Positions 1 to 6,662 of a DNA stretch of 14,842 nt are shown here, piece after piece. Below the pieces are notes generated by a model. The model was not told the origin of the DNA. It made no database searches and was given only the letters and a program-made list of their open reading frames with translations. Origin of the DNA: DASPKM01 sp036402175 (lineage in GTDB: Bacteria; Bacteroidota; Bacteroidia; Chitinophagales; Chitinophagaceae). The position numbers and the translations under genes are program-made. The stretch's first letter is position 1, and every line of letters starts with the position of its first letter. The stretch covers positions 1 to 14,842 of the forward strand of contig DASWTK010000238.1 of assembly GCA_036402175.1 (NCBI GenBank), read 5' to 3'.

Positions 1-921
1 CCACGCGACGATGAGGAATCAGTTGCAACGTTGAATCGTGCACTGGAATTGGGAATTAATTTTTGGGATACAGCCGATATGTATGGCTTTGGCCATAATG
101 AGGAGTTGATATCAAAAGTGCTGGCGCCAAACAGGGACAAGGTTTTTATCGCAACAAAATTTGGTTTCAGGCAGCGTGAAGGCCAGAGTTCCAATTTTGC
201 AGGAACGGGTGCTACTTATTTTGATGGATCGCCGAAATATATGAGGCAGGCAATTGAAAAGAGCCTGAAGCGACTGAAAACAGAAACTATCGATCTTTAT
301 TATGCGCACCGGATCGATCCTGAAGTTCCGGTAGAAGACATGGTAGGCGCGATGGCGGATCTCGTTAAAGAAGGAAAGGTGAAATATCTTGGTTTATCCG
401 AAGCATCGCCGGCTTCAATACGTAAGGCGCACGCGGTTCATCCCATTACTGCTTTGCAAAGTGAATATTCATTGCTCACCCGCGACCCTGAAAGGGAGAT
501 ACTCAGAACAGTTCGCGAACTTGGAATAACATTCATTCCTTATAGTCCGCTTGCCAGAGGCCTGGTCACTGCAACCATTAATAAAGAAACGCTGGCGGAT
601 GATGATTTTCGTAAAGTAGTGCCGAGATTTAACGAAGAACATTGGAAAAATAATGAACAGCTAGCACAGGCATTTGCTTTACTTGCTCAGCTGAAACAGG
701 TAACGCCTGCGCAGCTTGCACTTGCATGGGTGCTTGCCCAGGGAGAAGACATTATTCCCATTCCCGGCACCAAAAAGAGAAAGTACCTGGAAGAGAATGC
801 AGCCGCGGTTGATATTACATTGACGAAACAGGATTTAAATGATATTGAGCTGCTGCTGAAACAATATCCAGATGTTGGTCAGCGATATAGTGATGGTGCA
901 TTGAAGCTGGTGAATCATTAG
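1..921 (+). CDS. Aldo/keto reductase, 5'-truncated by window edge
   Basis: NAD(P)H-dependent aldo/keto reductase of the (beta/alpha)8-barrel fold, soluble and cytoplasmic, reducing aldehydes or ketones; the substrate cannot be read from the sequence. The frame is open from base 1, so the true start lies outside; 306 codons are present and roughly 20-30 N-terminal residues are probably missing. The catalytic tetrad is visible, counting from the first codon: Asp23 and Tyr28 in DTADMYG, Lys53 in FIATKFGF and His103 in YYAHRID. The C-terminal IPGTKKRKYLEEN stretch is the usual cofactor-binding segment. Subfamily is like the plant/bacterial AKR13-type reductases. The TTG at 31 is internal and should not be taken as a start. 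Its stop overlaps by 4 nt the stop end of the convergent oxidoreductase gene. Confidence 0.93.
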   Translation, partial: PRDDEESVATLNRALELGINFWDTADMYGFGHNEELISKVLAPNRDKVFIATKFGFRQREGQSSNFAGTGATYFDGSPKYMRQAIEKSLKRLKTETIDLYYAHRIDPEVPVEDMVGAMADLVKEGKVKYLGLSEASPASIRKAHAVHPITALQSEYSLLTRDPEREILRTVRELGITFIPYSPLARGLVTATINKETLADDDFRKVVPRFNEEHWKNNEQLAQAFALLAQLKQVTPAQLALAWVLAQGEDIIPIPGTKKRKYLEENAAAVDITLTKQDLNDIELLLKQYPDVGQRYSDGALKLVNH

Positions 922-1922
922 AGTTTCACCCACTCTCCTGTCTCCATTGCTTTATAGATGGCAAGAAGAATTTTTACATCCTGCCTACCCATTTCACCTG
1001 GTACCGGCGTAGGACGATTTTCTTTGATGGCAGCCGCGAAGTCGTCCATTTGGGCTGCCTGTTGATTGATCTCGGGATATTCGAGCTTGCCTGCAATTGT
1101 TTCTCCTTTTAGTCCCCGGTATTCATACGCGGGCGAAAGTTCAAACCAGCCGTTTGCTGCTTCCGCCCTCAACAGGTTCAGCTCTTCTGAATAACTGGTT
1201 TTGCATGCTGCGATCACCTTACCGGGAAACTCCATTTGCCACGTTAGTGATTGTTCTACCGATTTGAATTTTTCAGGATCTGTTTTCGGACCTTCCTGCG
1301 CACGCACGGCCACTGGTTCTTTGCCCAGAGTGTACCTGCATCCCTGAACGCAATAAATACCCAGGTCCATCAACGGACCGCCTCCGGCCAGTTTTTTATC
1401 GAGCCTCCACCCGCTTGTATCAGCCATTCCGTTTTCAGCTTTTAGCTTATTGATTACACCATAGATCTCATTGTGTCCGAGCCGCATCATTTCCTTATTA
1501 AATGGTTCGAAGTGCAACCGGTAACCGATGGAGAGTTTAACTCCGGCCTCTTCGCAGGCGGCGATCATACGGTCGCACGCCTCAACGGTAATGGCCATAG
1601 GTTTTTCGCAGATCACATGCTTTCCGGCTTTTGCCGCGCGGATAACAAATTCCTCATGCATCGCATTTGGAAGAACTATATAAATGATGTCGATATCGGA
1701 ATTGTCCCTGATTGAATCGAAATTCTGGTAATTGTAAATATGACTTTCAGGAAGTGAGTATTCCTTTTTCCATTCCTCTGCTTTTTCAGGTGTACCTGTT
1801 ACGATACCCGCGAGGTAGCAATGACGGGTTTGCTTAAGCGCCGGACCGAGTTCTCTTTTACTGTATCCGCCGAGTCCGACAAGTGCAATGCCGAGTTTGG
1901 TTTTGTTGGAGGAATGTGGCAT
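918..1922 (-). CDS. Gfo/Idh/MocA-family oxidoreductase
   Basis: A 334-residue NAD(P)-dependent sugar or polyol dehydrogenase-like protein of the glucose-fructose oxidoreductase family, predicted soluble. The N-terminal Rossmann fold begins with GLVGLGGY-like glycine-rich residues (AL-VGLGGYS, about residues 13-21). The family signature EKPMA is at residues 106-110. The C-terminal alpha/beta domain has GYRLHFEP at 133-140 and GGGPLMDLGIY at 180-190, the segment that normally carries catalytic and substrate-contact residues. Length is normal. There is no twin-arginine or Sec signal, so unlike periplasmic GFOR it likely acts in the cytoplasm. It starts at an ATG (1920-1922), 45 nt after the stop of the metallo-hydrolase on the same strand, so the two may be co-transcribed. 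The substrate is not deducible. Confidence 0.93.
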   Translation of the reverse strand: MPHSSNKTKLGIALVGLGGYSKRELGPALKQTRHCYLAGIVTGTPEKAEEWKKEYSLPESHIYNYQNFDSIRDNSDIDIIYIVLPNAMHEEFVIRAAKAGKHVICEKPMAITVEACDRMIAACEEAGVKLSIGYRLHFEPFNKEMMRLGHNEIYGVINKLKAENGMADTSGWRLDKKLAGGGPLMDLGIYCVQGCRYTLGKEPVAVRAQEGPKTDPEKFKSVEQSLTWQMEFPGKVIAACKTSYSEELNLLRAEAANGWFELSPAYEYRGLKGETIAGKLEYPEINQQAAQMDDFAAAIKENRPTPVPGEMGRQDVKILLAIYKAMETGEWVKL

Positions 1923-1967
1923 GGGAAATTTTTAGTGAACAGATACAATTGGAATGCCACACAGGAA

Positions 1968-2867
1968 TTAAGCGAAAGCCAATCTCAATTGGCCAAGAGC
2001 AACGGGAAATGGAGTTTCTTCCTCCAGCATTTCTGAAGAAGCAATTTCCACTACCTGCGAAGAAGCGCTCTCCAATAATTCAGAATGCGGAATTTCTGGT
2101 ATTTCCGAAGGGACAATATGAAATACCGACGTTTCCACATATCTTGATGCAACTACTATGCTGGTTGTTCCCGCGTGCCGGCTGAACAATTCCTCTACAA
2201 GCCTTGGGCAATTATTCTCTTTGGAAAGATGCGATAAAAACAAATGGGACATATGTGCTGGCCGGTGCGAAATAAAAAGTTCGAGCGCCTGCCTGTTTGA
2301 CAAATGGCCTTTACCTCCGCTTATGCGCTTCTTTAGATAATAGGGATAACGGCCATTCTCCAGCATATCCTCATCATAGTTTGCTTCCAGAAAGGCAGCA
2401 TGACATATCCTGAAGTTTCTGATAACGTGCTCGCATGGAATGCCAATGTCGGTGAATACGCCTATGTTGATACCATTGCAACTTATAATGAAGCTGTATG
2501 GATCGGATGCATCGTGAAATTTTGGAAATGCGGTGATGGCAAGATCGCCAATCATTACGGGCTCATAGGCAGTGAAAACTTTCGCGGTCTGAGAATCCAG
2601 TCGTAGTCCACCCTGAATATGTGTGGGATGGGTAATGTAAACGGGCAACCTGTACTTATTTGCCAGAACCGGTATTCCCCTGATATGATCTGTATGTTCA
2701 TGTGAAACAAAAACTGCCCGTACATTCTTCATCGACAGATCGAGTCTTTTCATCCTTCGCTCAATTTCCCTGCATGAAATACCCGCATCAACAAGGATGG
2801 CCTCCTTATCATTTCCTACATAATAACAGTTTCCGTTGCTGCCTGAGTTAAGTGACGCGATAAACAT
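1968..2867 (-). CDS. WalJ/YycJ-like metallo-beta-lactamase-fold hydrolase
   Basis: MBL-fold metal-dependent hydrolase, 299 residues with the chosen start. Metal ligands are clear: SHEHTDH (His56, His58, Asp60, His61), His118 in KFHDASDP, Asp140 in FTDIG, and a late His213 in LSHLSKENN. The opening SLNSGSNGNCYYV and the spacing match the YycJ/WalJ (VicX) family, linked in Firmicutes to DNA repair and wall-stress signalling; the role in Bacteroidota is not established by this sequence. I chose ATG 2865-2867 because the 18 codons upstream, starting from TTG at 2921, are translated intergenic repeat. The C-terminus carries about 48 residues after VASRYVETSVFHI that look low-complexity (Glu/Ser/Ile-rich) and exceed the family's usual end. 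Probably the first gene of a pair with the Gfo/Idh/MocA gene. Confidence 0.88.
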   Translation of the reverse strand: MFIASLNSGSNGNCYYVGNDKEAILVDAGISCREIERRMKRLDLSMKNVRAVFVSHEHTDHIRGIPVLANKYRLPVYITHPTHIQGGLRLDSQTAKVFTAYEPVMIGDLAITAFPKFHDASDPYSFIISCNGINIGVFTDIGIPCEHVIRNFRICHAAFLEANYDEDMLENGRYPYYLKKRISGGKGHLSNRQALELFISHRPAHMSHLFLSHLSKENNCPRLVEELFSRHAGTTSIVVASRYVETSVFHIVPSEIPEIPHSELLESASSQVVEIASSEMLEEETPFPVALGQLRLAFA

Positions 2868-2873
2868 TATGAT

Positions 2874-2948
2874 AATTAGGTGATTTGAGGATTTGAGGAT
2901 TGAAATTAGCAAATTAGCCAATAAGCCAATTTGCCAATAAGCAAATTA
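2874..2948. repeat. Modular AT-rich intergenic repeat, left copy
   Basis: Module A (2874-2900) is a GATTTGAG-type tandem; its last 20 bases are an exact reverse complement of 3040-3059, and over 27 bases there is one mismatch with 3040-3066. Module B follows (2904-2948) and is built of short units such as AATTAGC, CAAATTAG and CCAATAAGC; the 16 bases 2911-2926 recur inverted at 3076-3091. The copy covers the region upstream of the chosen start of the metallo-hydrolase gene and is translated in its over-extended frame. Similar AT-rich spacer repeats are, from memory, common in Chitinophagaceae genomes. Confidence 0.85.
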
Positions 2949-3018
2949 AAGAACCGTAAAAAAAATTATCCACGGCAAATTAGCGATTACCCCCAATAAT
3001 CACATTCAAAATCAGATT

Positions 3019-3091
3019 AATTGAAAAATTATTCAATTCATCCTCAAATCCTCAAATCAGCTAATTTGCTAATTTGCTTATTGGCTAATTT
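3019..3091. repeat. Modular AT-rich intergenic repeat, right inverted copy
   Basis: Inverted partner of the repeat at 2874-2948, with module A' at 3040-3066 and module B' at 3067-3091. Module order differs from the left copy: reading the reverse complement, B comes before A, whereas A precedes B on the left. The pair is therefore a shuffled inverted repeat rather than a simple palindrome. A separate small hairpin sits at its inner edge: AATTGAA at 3019-3025 and TTCAATT at 3032-3038 around a 6-nt loop. The perfect 20-bp pairing of module A with A' could form a large stem-loop in single-stranded DNA or in a transcript that crosses it. Confidence 0.85.
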
Positions 3092-3098
3092 CATTCCC

Positions 3099-4106
3099 GT
3101 GTCTCAACTATCATCATCAACCCAAACCGGAACAATCGGCATAATGCACCTACGCCGTTATTGGGAAAAGTCTATTGCCAAAAGAGAAGGATCCCTTCCG
3201 CAAAACGCCTTCCAGGAAGAATGGAACCTGGATACTACGTTATTAAGCGCACTCGGACTTGGCCTTGAACAAACAATACTTTATCTCTACCAGGAATCTC
3301 CCGCCTTTAATGAATTTGAACAATGGATTTTAGAACGCAATGGCGGTTCTGTTGAAACTTCGTCGATAATTAATTTTAATGAACTGGTGACATCAGGTAA
3401 TTCCTTAAACCAAAACCCGGAAAAGATATTAACCGAACAAGACCTGGAGTTCTGGAATAACAACGGATATATCATCATCCGTGAAGCAGTTTCAAAAGAG
3501 GATTGTGAAACAACTATAGATGTGATCTATGATTTCCTGGGGATCGATAAAAAAGATCCGACAGGCTGGTACCAACCTCATCCTGCAAGGCAGGGCATTA
3601 TGGTTCAGTTGTTCCAGCATCCGATACTGGAAAAGAACCGCCGTTCTTTAAAGATCAAAGCGGCATATGAGCAATTATGGGGAAAAACCGGATTATGGGT
3701 CAATACGGACCGTGTAAGCTTTAATCCTCCTGAAAATGAAAAATGGACATTCCCCGGCCCACGCCTGCATTGGGATGTGAGCCTGGACCTGCCAATCCCT
3801 TTTGGATTGCAGGGATTGCTGTATCTCTCAGATACTGCTAAGGAACAGGGCGCCTTCACCCTGGTACCGGGGTTTCATCATCGGATAGAAAACTGGATAA
3901 ACAGTCTTCCCCCGGGAACTGATCCCAGAAAAGAAAACCTTTATGCGTTGGGACCAGAGCCCATTGCAGCAAATGCGGGAGATTTTATATTATGGCATCA
4001 GGCCCTTCCTCATGGCAGCAGCCCCAATACAGCAACCAAACCGCGAATTGTGCAATACATAAATTATTCTCCGGTTGACGCGGCAGTTAAAGACAAGTGG
4101 AAGTAA
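3099..4106 (+). CDS. Phytanoyl-CoA dioxygenase (PhyH)-like Fe(II)/2-oxoglutarate oxygenase
   Basis: Predicted non-haem iron oxygenase of the PhyH family, 335 residues from a GTG at 3099. The double-stranded beta-helix core shows the facial triad: His224 and Asp226 in LHWDVS, and His305 in LPHGSS, followed by Arg316 in KPRIVQY, which would bind the 2-oxoglutarate carboxylate. About 110 N-terminal residues before EQDLEFWNNNGYIIIREA are a helical extension of unknown role. The frame stays open upstream to a TTG at 3021, but that part (ILKSANLL...) is translated repeat. ATG 3144 (MHLRRYW) is the nearest ATG, yet TGTIGI before it looks coding, so GTG 3099 is preferred with modest certainty. Substrate unknown. 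Divergent from the metallo-hydrolase; the regulatory space between them is occupied by repeats. Confidence 0.82.
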   Translation: MSQLSSSTQTGTIGIMHLRRYWEKSIAKREGSLPQNAFQEEWNLDTTLLSALGLGLEQTILYLYQESPAFNEFEQWILERNGGSVETSSIINFNELVTSGNSLNQNPEKILTEQDLEFWNNNGYIIIREAVSKEDCETTIDVIYDFLGIDKKDPTGWYQPHPARQGIMVQLFQHPILEKNRRSLKIKAAYEQLWGKTGLWVNTDRVSFNPPENEKWTFPGPRLHWDVSLDLPIPFGLQGLLYLSDTAKEQGAFTLVPGFHHRIENWINSLPPGTDPRKENLYALGPEPIAANAGDFILWHQALPHGSSPNTATKPRIVQYINYSPVDAAVKDKWK

Positions 4107-4158
4107 ATAAGTTTTCGTTAAAACTATTTCCCCGCACACTGAAGGCACAAAAATTTAA

Positions 4159-4191
4159 GTTCTTTAATTAAAGTACTTTTAACCAAAGAAC
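4159..4191. promoter_or_regulatory. 33-bp imperfect palindrome before the FHA/kinase/wall cluster
   Basis: Arms GTTCTTT (4159-4165) and AAAGAAC (4185-4191) are exact reverse complements. Between them lies a nested near-palindrome, TTAAAGTACTTTTAA (4168-4182), symmetric except for one extra T. The site ends 9 nt before the ATG of the first cluster gene. It could be a dimeric-regulator operator or a stem-loop in the mRNA leader. TACTTTTA inside it resembles the Bacteroidota -7 box TAnnTTTG with a wrong last base, but no matching -33 box is seen. No regulator can be named. Confidence 0.45.
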
Positions 4192-4200
4192 ATACTCTTC

Positions 4201-5151
4201 ATGAAATCTAAAGCATCTTTCTGGGAGCGGATGGGTCTCCATGAATGGTTTTTAAAAAAAGAGCCCGGCACGCCGGAAAAGCAGGTTGCCAATATCACTC
4301 CCAATGATGTATTTCATTATATACTGCAGCAGTTCACCGAATCAGTGCGGCAACTGTCATTCGCGAACAGGATCATTTTTTACCACGAATACATCATCTG
4401 CTTCAATGAAGAAGACTTTCATGATTTCATGGGAAATAAAAAAGGGATCTTTCTTCCTATTGTACAGGAATGCATAAAAGAATTTTACAGCATACTCAAA
4501 GAACACCGTTCAGCGGGAAAAACGGTGGTTCCCTCCAGTAGCAAATGGGTTTTCAGGTTTGTATCGCATCCGGAATACGGAAGGGGCGATAAAGGATTTA
4601 TAGGCAAGCTCCTTCCCGGCGCGCAACAAAAAGAAGAGAACCTGAGGGTAACCTTCATTCCCCGTCAGACGGGTATTGCCCAGGCTTTCGATATCAATCC
4701 GGAAATATTAAAAGACTTTACTTTCTATAGCGAAGGTTATTATGAAATGCCTTACCAGGACGACCTCACATATGATGAAGGTAAAATGCGTAATGCAGCA
4801 AGTTCAAACCTGGCAAGATTTGAGACCATCATTCCCGATAAAGCTTTTGCGGGGAAGAAGATCGAGTACATGATGAAAGATGATGAGATCATTGTATCGG
4901 GCAAGGAAGAAAAACGCGAGGACGCCCACATCTTTCGCATTCCATCCGAATGGGTGAGTACGCCGCATCTGCGCATAAAATATGACCGCGCAGTTAAGAA
5001 ATTTTACCTGGCTTCCTTTGGTGAAAAAACCTTGCTGAATGAAAAGGAAATCACCCGCAGTAATAACGATCATCCAACTTGGACAGAACTTCCCGTGAAC
5101 TCGAGGATAATGCTTAACGGAATCGTAGGTGTAAACATCTTTAAATCCTAA
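4201..5151 (+). CDS. FhaA-like protein with degenerate C-terminal FHA domain
   Basis: 316 residues, no signal peptide or membrane helix, so cytoplasmic. Residues about 36-125 (DVFHYILQQF... YHEYIICFNEEDFHDF... KWVFRFVSH) resemble in layout the DUF3662/FhaA N-terminal domain, where PNEYIITLGVHDF is the corresponding stretch in mycobacterial FhaA (recalled, not searched). Residues about 225-316 look like an FHA beta-sandwich: IIVSGKEE takes the place of the GR strand, STPHLRIKY that of SRxHAxI, and LLNEKEI that of the NG strand. Lys replaces Arg of the GR motif and Thr replaces Arg of SRxH, so phosphothreonine binding is doubtful. It opens a co-directional cluster with phosphatase, wall synthase, FHA and kinase genes, which supports an adaptor role. 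The domain calls are remote and could be wrong in detail. Confidence 0.72.
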   Translation: MKSKASFWERMGLHEWFLKKEPGTPEKQVANITPNDVFHYILQQFTESVRQLSFANRIIFYHEYIICFNEEDFHDFMGNKKGIFLPIVQECIKEFYSILKEHRSAGKTVVPSSSKWVFRFVSHPEYGRGDKGFIGKLLPGAQQKEENLRVTFIPRQTGIAQAFDINPEILKDFTFYSEGYYEMPYQDDLTYDEGKMRNAASSNLARFETIIPDKAFAGKKIEYMMKDDEIIVSGKEEKREDAHIFRIPSEWVSTPHLRIKYDRAVKKFYLASFGEKTLLNEKEITRSNNDHPTWTELPVNSRIMLNGIVGVNIFKS

Positions 5152-5155
5152 TGCA

Positions 5156-5254
5156 ATGTCGGGCATCTTATCCGTCTCTCTGCTGGTGATCTGCGTGCTT
5201 TTGTTACTCGCGCATTTCAAAGAAATAAAAAATACCCACGATTCCAATGGCTGA
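5156..5254 (+). CDS. Small single-helix membrane peptide (32 aa)
   Basis: An ATG at 5156, 4 nt after the upstream stop, opens 32 codons that end in a TGA at 5252-5254, overlapping the start of the phosphatase gene (5247) by 8 nt. The peptide has a strongly hydrophobic stretch, ILSVSLLVICVLLLLA (residues 4-19), followed by a polar tail HFKEIKNTHDSNG. This fits a one-pass membrane peptide whose translation is coupled to its neighbours. Without it the gap would be an odd 95 nt in a cluster otherwise mostly 0-3 nt apart. It occupies the slot of fhaB in the actinobacterial locus, and FhaB also starts with a membrane helix, but no FHA domain is present here. No family is recognised; function unknown. 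Confidence 0.6.
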   Translation: MSGILSVSLLVICVLLLLAHFKEIKNTHDSNG

Positions 5255-6659
5255 AAACTATTTTGGAATTACTGATCCCGGAAAGGTCAGGGACAATAAT
5301 GAAGATACATTCATAGCCGAAACGATAGCGGATGGCAAATTCATTGCAGCTTGTGTAATTGATGGCGTTGGCGGTTATGAAGGCGGCGAAATCGCAGCCC
5401 GCATCGCCAGGGAATGCATAGAAGATCACCTGCACAACAGCAAAGGAGATCTGACCGCTACAATGAGCGAAGCCCTGATCACTTCCAACCAGAAGATCTA
5501 TAACGAAAACCAGCAAAGGAACAACCAGGAACCAATGGCCTGTGTGCTTACACTGGCGCTGGCCGACATCACCAATAACCTGTTCCATTATGCGCACATC
5601 GGCGATACCCGGCTTTACCTTCTGCGCGATAATTCGCTTATTAAAGTGACCAAAGATCACTCGTTTGTTGGATTTCTTGAGGATAGCGGGCGGCTCACGG
5701 AAGACGATGCCATGAAGCATCCCAAGCGCAATGAAATAAATAAAGCACTGGGCTTCGATCCGCAGATACAGCTTTATTCAGATTATATCGAAACAGGCGC
5801 TTCACCTTTTTTGCCCGGTGATCTGATGATGCTGTGCAGTGACGGACTTACTGATATGGTGACTGCGGCCGATATCACTTCAATGCTTACCAGCGATTCA
5901 ACGCTGAAAGAAAAAGCGAAAGCATTGGTAGACGCAGCAAACAATGCAGGTGGAAAAGACAATGTAACCGTTGTGCTTGTAAAAAACGACAGGAAACCCG
6001 TTCGCGTTAAAGCGGCAAAACCCGCCCGTACAAAAAAAACAAAACAGGCAGTCGATGAACCAACGCTCATGCAATTGCCTACCGCTCCTATCGTCAATAA
6101 TGATGAGCCCCTCACACGCAACAGCAACAGCCGGATGGTGATAACCGTCCTATCAATCCTATGTGTTTTACTGCTTGCGGCGCTGATCTGGCAGGTTTGG
6201 AAAAACGAACCAACTCCACCAAAACCTTCAACTGAACCGTTGATAATTAAAAACAGGAACGCCCAGGAAGCACGGCTGCAGGATATTATTAACATGACAG
6301 TAAAAGGTGGCGTCAGTCTGGGCGATTCGATCTATGGGAAGACTATTGTTGTAAGCGACACAATCAAAATTCAGAATGATTCGCTGCATCTTGATGGCAA
6401 AGGCATTGTTCTGCGCGCAGATCCGGATTATAAAGGGCCTGGGCTGTTTGTTTCAACCAACAGCAAGTCCGTCATGCTCGAGAATATAGTACTTGAAAAT
6501 TTTGATGTCGGGCTGCTCACGCGAAGCAGGTCGGTTTACCTTATGAACGTACAGTTTCGCAATTGCCGCGTATCAATGCAATACCAGCATTCGGAGGGAG
6601 GAAAAAGTTACCTCAGTGGAGGAATGACGAACGATACAATTTTTCAGATACCGGATTAA
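5247..6659 (+). CDS. Membrane-anchored PP2C-type Ser/Thr phosphatase with beta-helix-like outer domain
   Basis: 470 residues. Residues 1-248 are a PP2C/PPM phosphatase, a Mn/Mg-dependent enzyme removing phosphate from Ser/Thr. Family motifs are in order: RDNNED (15-20), DGVGGYEGGE (39-48, metal ligand Asp39), HIGDTRLY (117-124), LCSDGLTDMV (196-205, Asp199) and GGKDNVTVVLV (235-245, Asp238). A basic, Pro/Ala/Lys-rich linker (249-296) leads to one membrane helix at about 297-316. The remaining 150 residues would lie outside the inner membrane and read as successive short beta strands (KTIVVSDTIKI, LHLDGKGIVLRA, SVMLENIVLENF, VYLMNVQFRNC), like a small right-handed beta-helix. PstP of Actinobacteria shares the phosphatase-TM layout. 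It is placed to counteract the kinase encoded 5 kb downstream. Stop is 3 nt before the next start. Confidence 0.93.
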   Translation: MAENYFGITDPGKVRDNNEDTFIAETIADGKFIAACVIDGVGGYEGGEIAARIARECIEDHLHNSKGDLTATMSEALITSNQKIYNENQQRNNQEPMACVLTLALADITNNLFHYAHIGDTRLYLLRDNSLIKVTKDHSFVGFLEDSGRLTEDDAMKHPKRNEINKALGFDPQIQLYSDYIETGASPFLPGDLMMLCSDGLTDMVTAADITSMLTSDSTLKEKAKALVDAANNAGGKDNVTVVLVKNDRKPVRVKAAKPARTKKTKQAVDEPTLMQLPTAPIVNNDEPLTRNSNSRMVITVLSILCVLLLAALIWQVWKNEPTPPKPSTEPLIIKNRNAQEARLQDIINMTVKGGVSLGDSIYGKTIVVSDTIKIQNDSLHLDGKGIVLRADPDYKGPGLFVSTNSKSVMLENIVLENFDVGLLTRSRSVYLMNVQFRNCRVSMQYQHSEGGKSYLSGGMTNDTIFQIPD

Positions 6660-6662
6660 CAG

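Noticed and set aside
31..33. TTG at 31 as start of the aldo/keto reductase
   Set aside because: The frame is open to base 1 and the family normally has more residues before the DTADMYG motif, so the gene simply continues upstream of the window.
1978..1993. Inverted repeat GCCAAT/ATTGGC at the end of the metallo-hydrolase gene as a terminator
   Set aside because: Only six pairs, inside the coding sequence, followed by just three T on the minus strand; the next gene starts 45 nt on.
1883..2185. Plus-strand open frame of about 100 codons across the metallo-hydrolase 3' end
   Set aside because: It lies antisense to two well-supported genes and encodes no recognisable domain. The same applies to other antisense frames inside the wall-synthase gene.
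2874..3091. CRISPR array
   Set aside because: The repeated units are short, irregular and directly adjoining, in inverted arms, with no unique spacers of constant length and no cas genes.
4110..4125. Hairpin AGTTTT/AAAACT just after the dioxygenase stop
   Set aside because: Six A/T-rich pairs without a clean T-run make it too weak to call a terminator.
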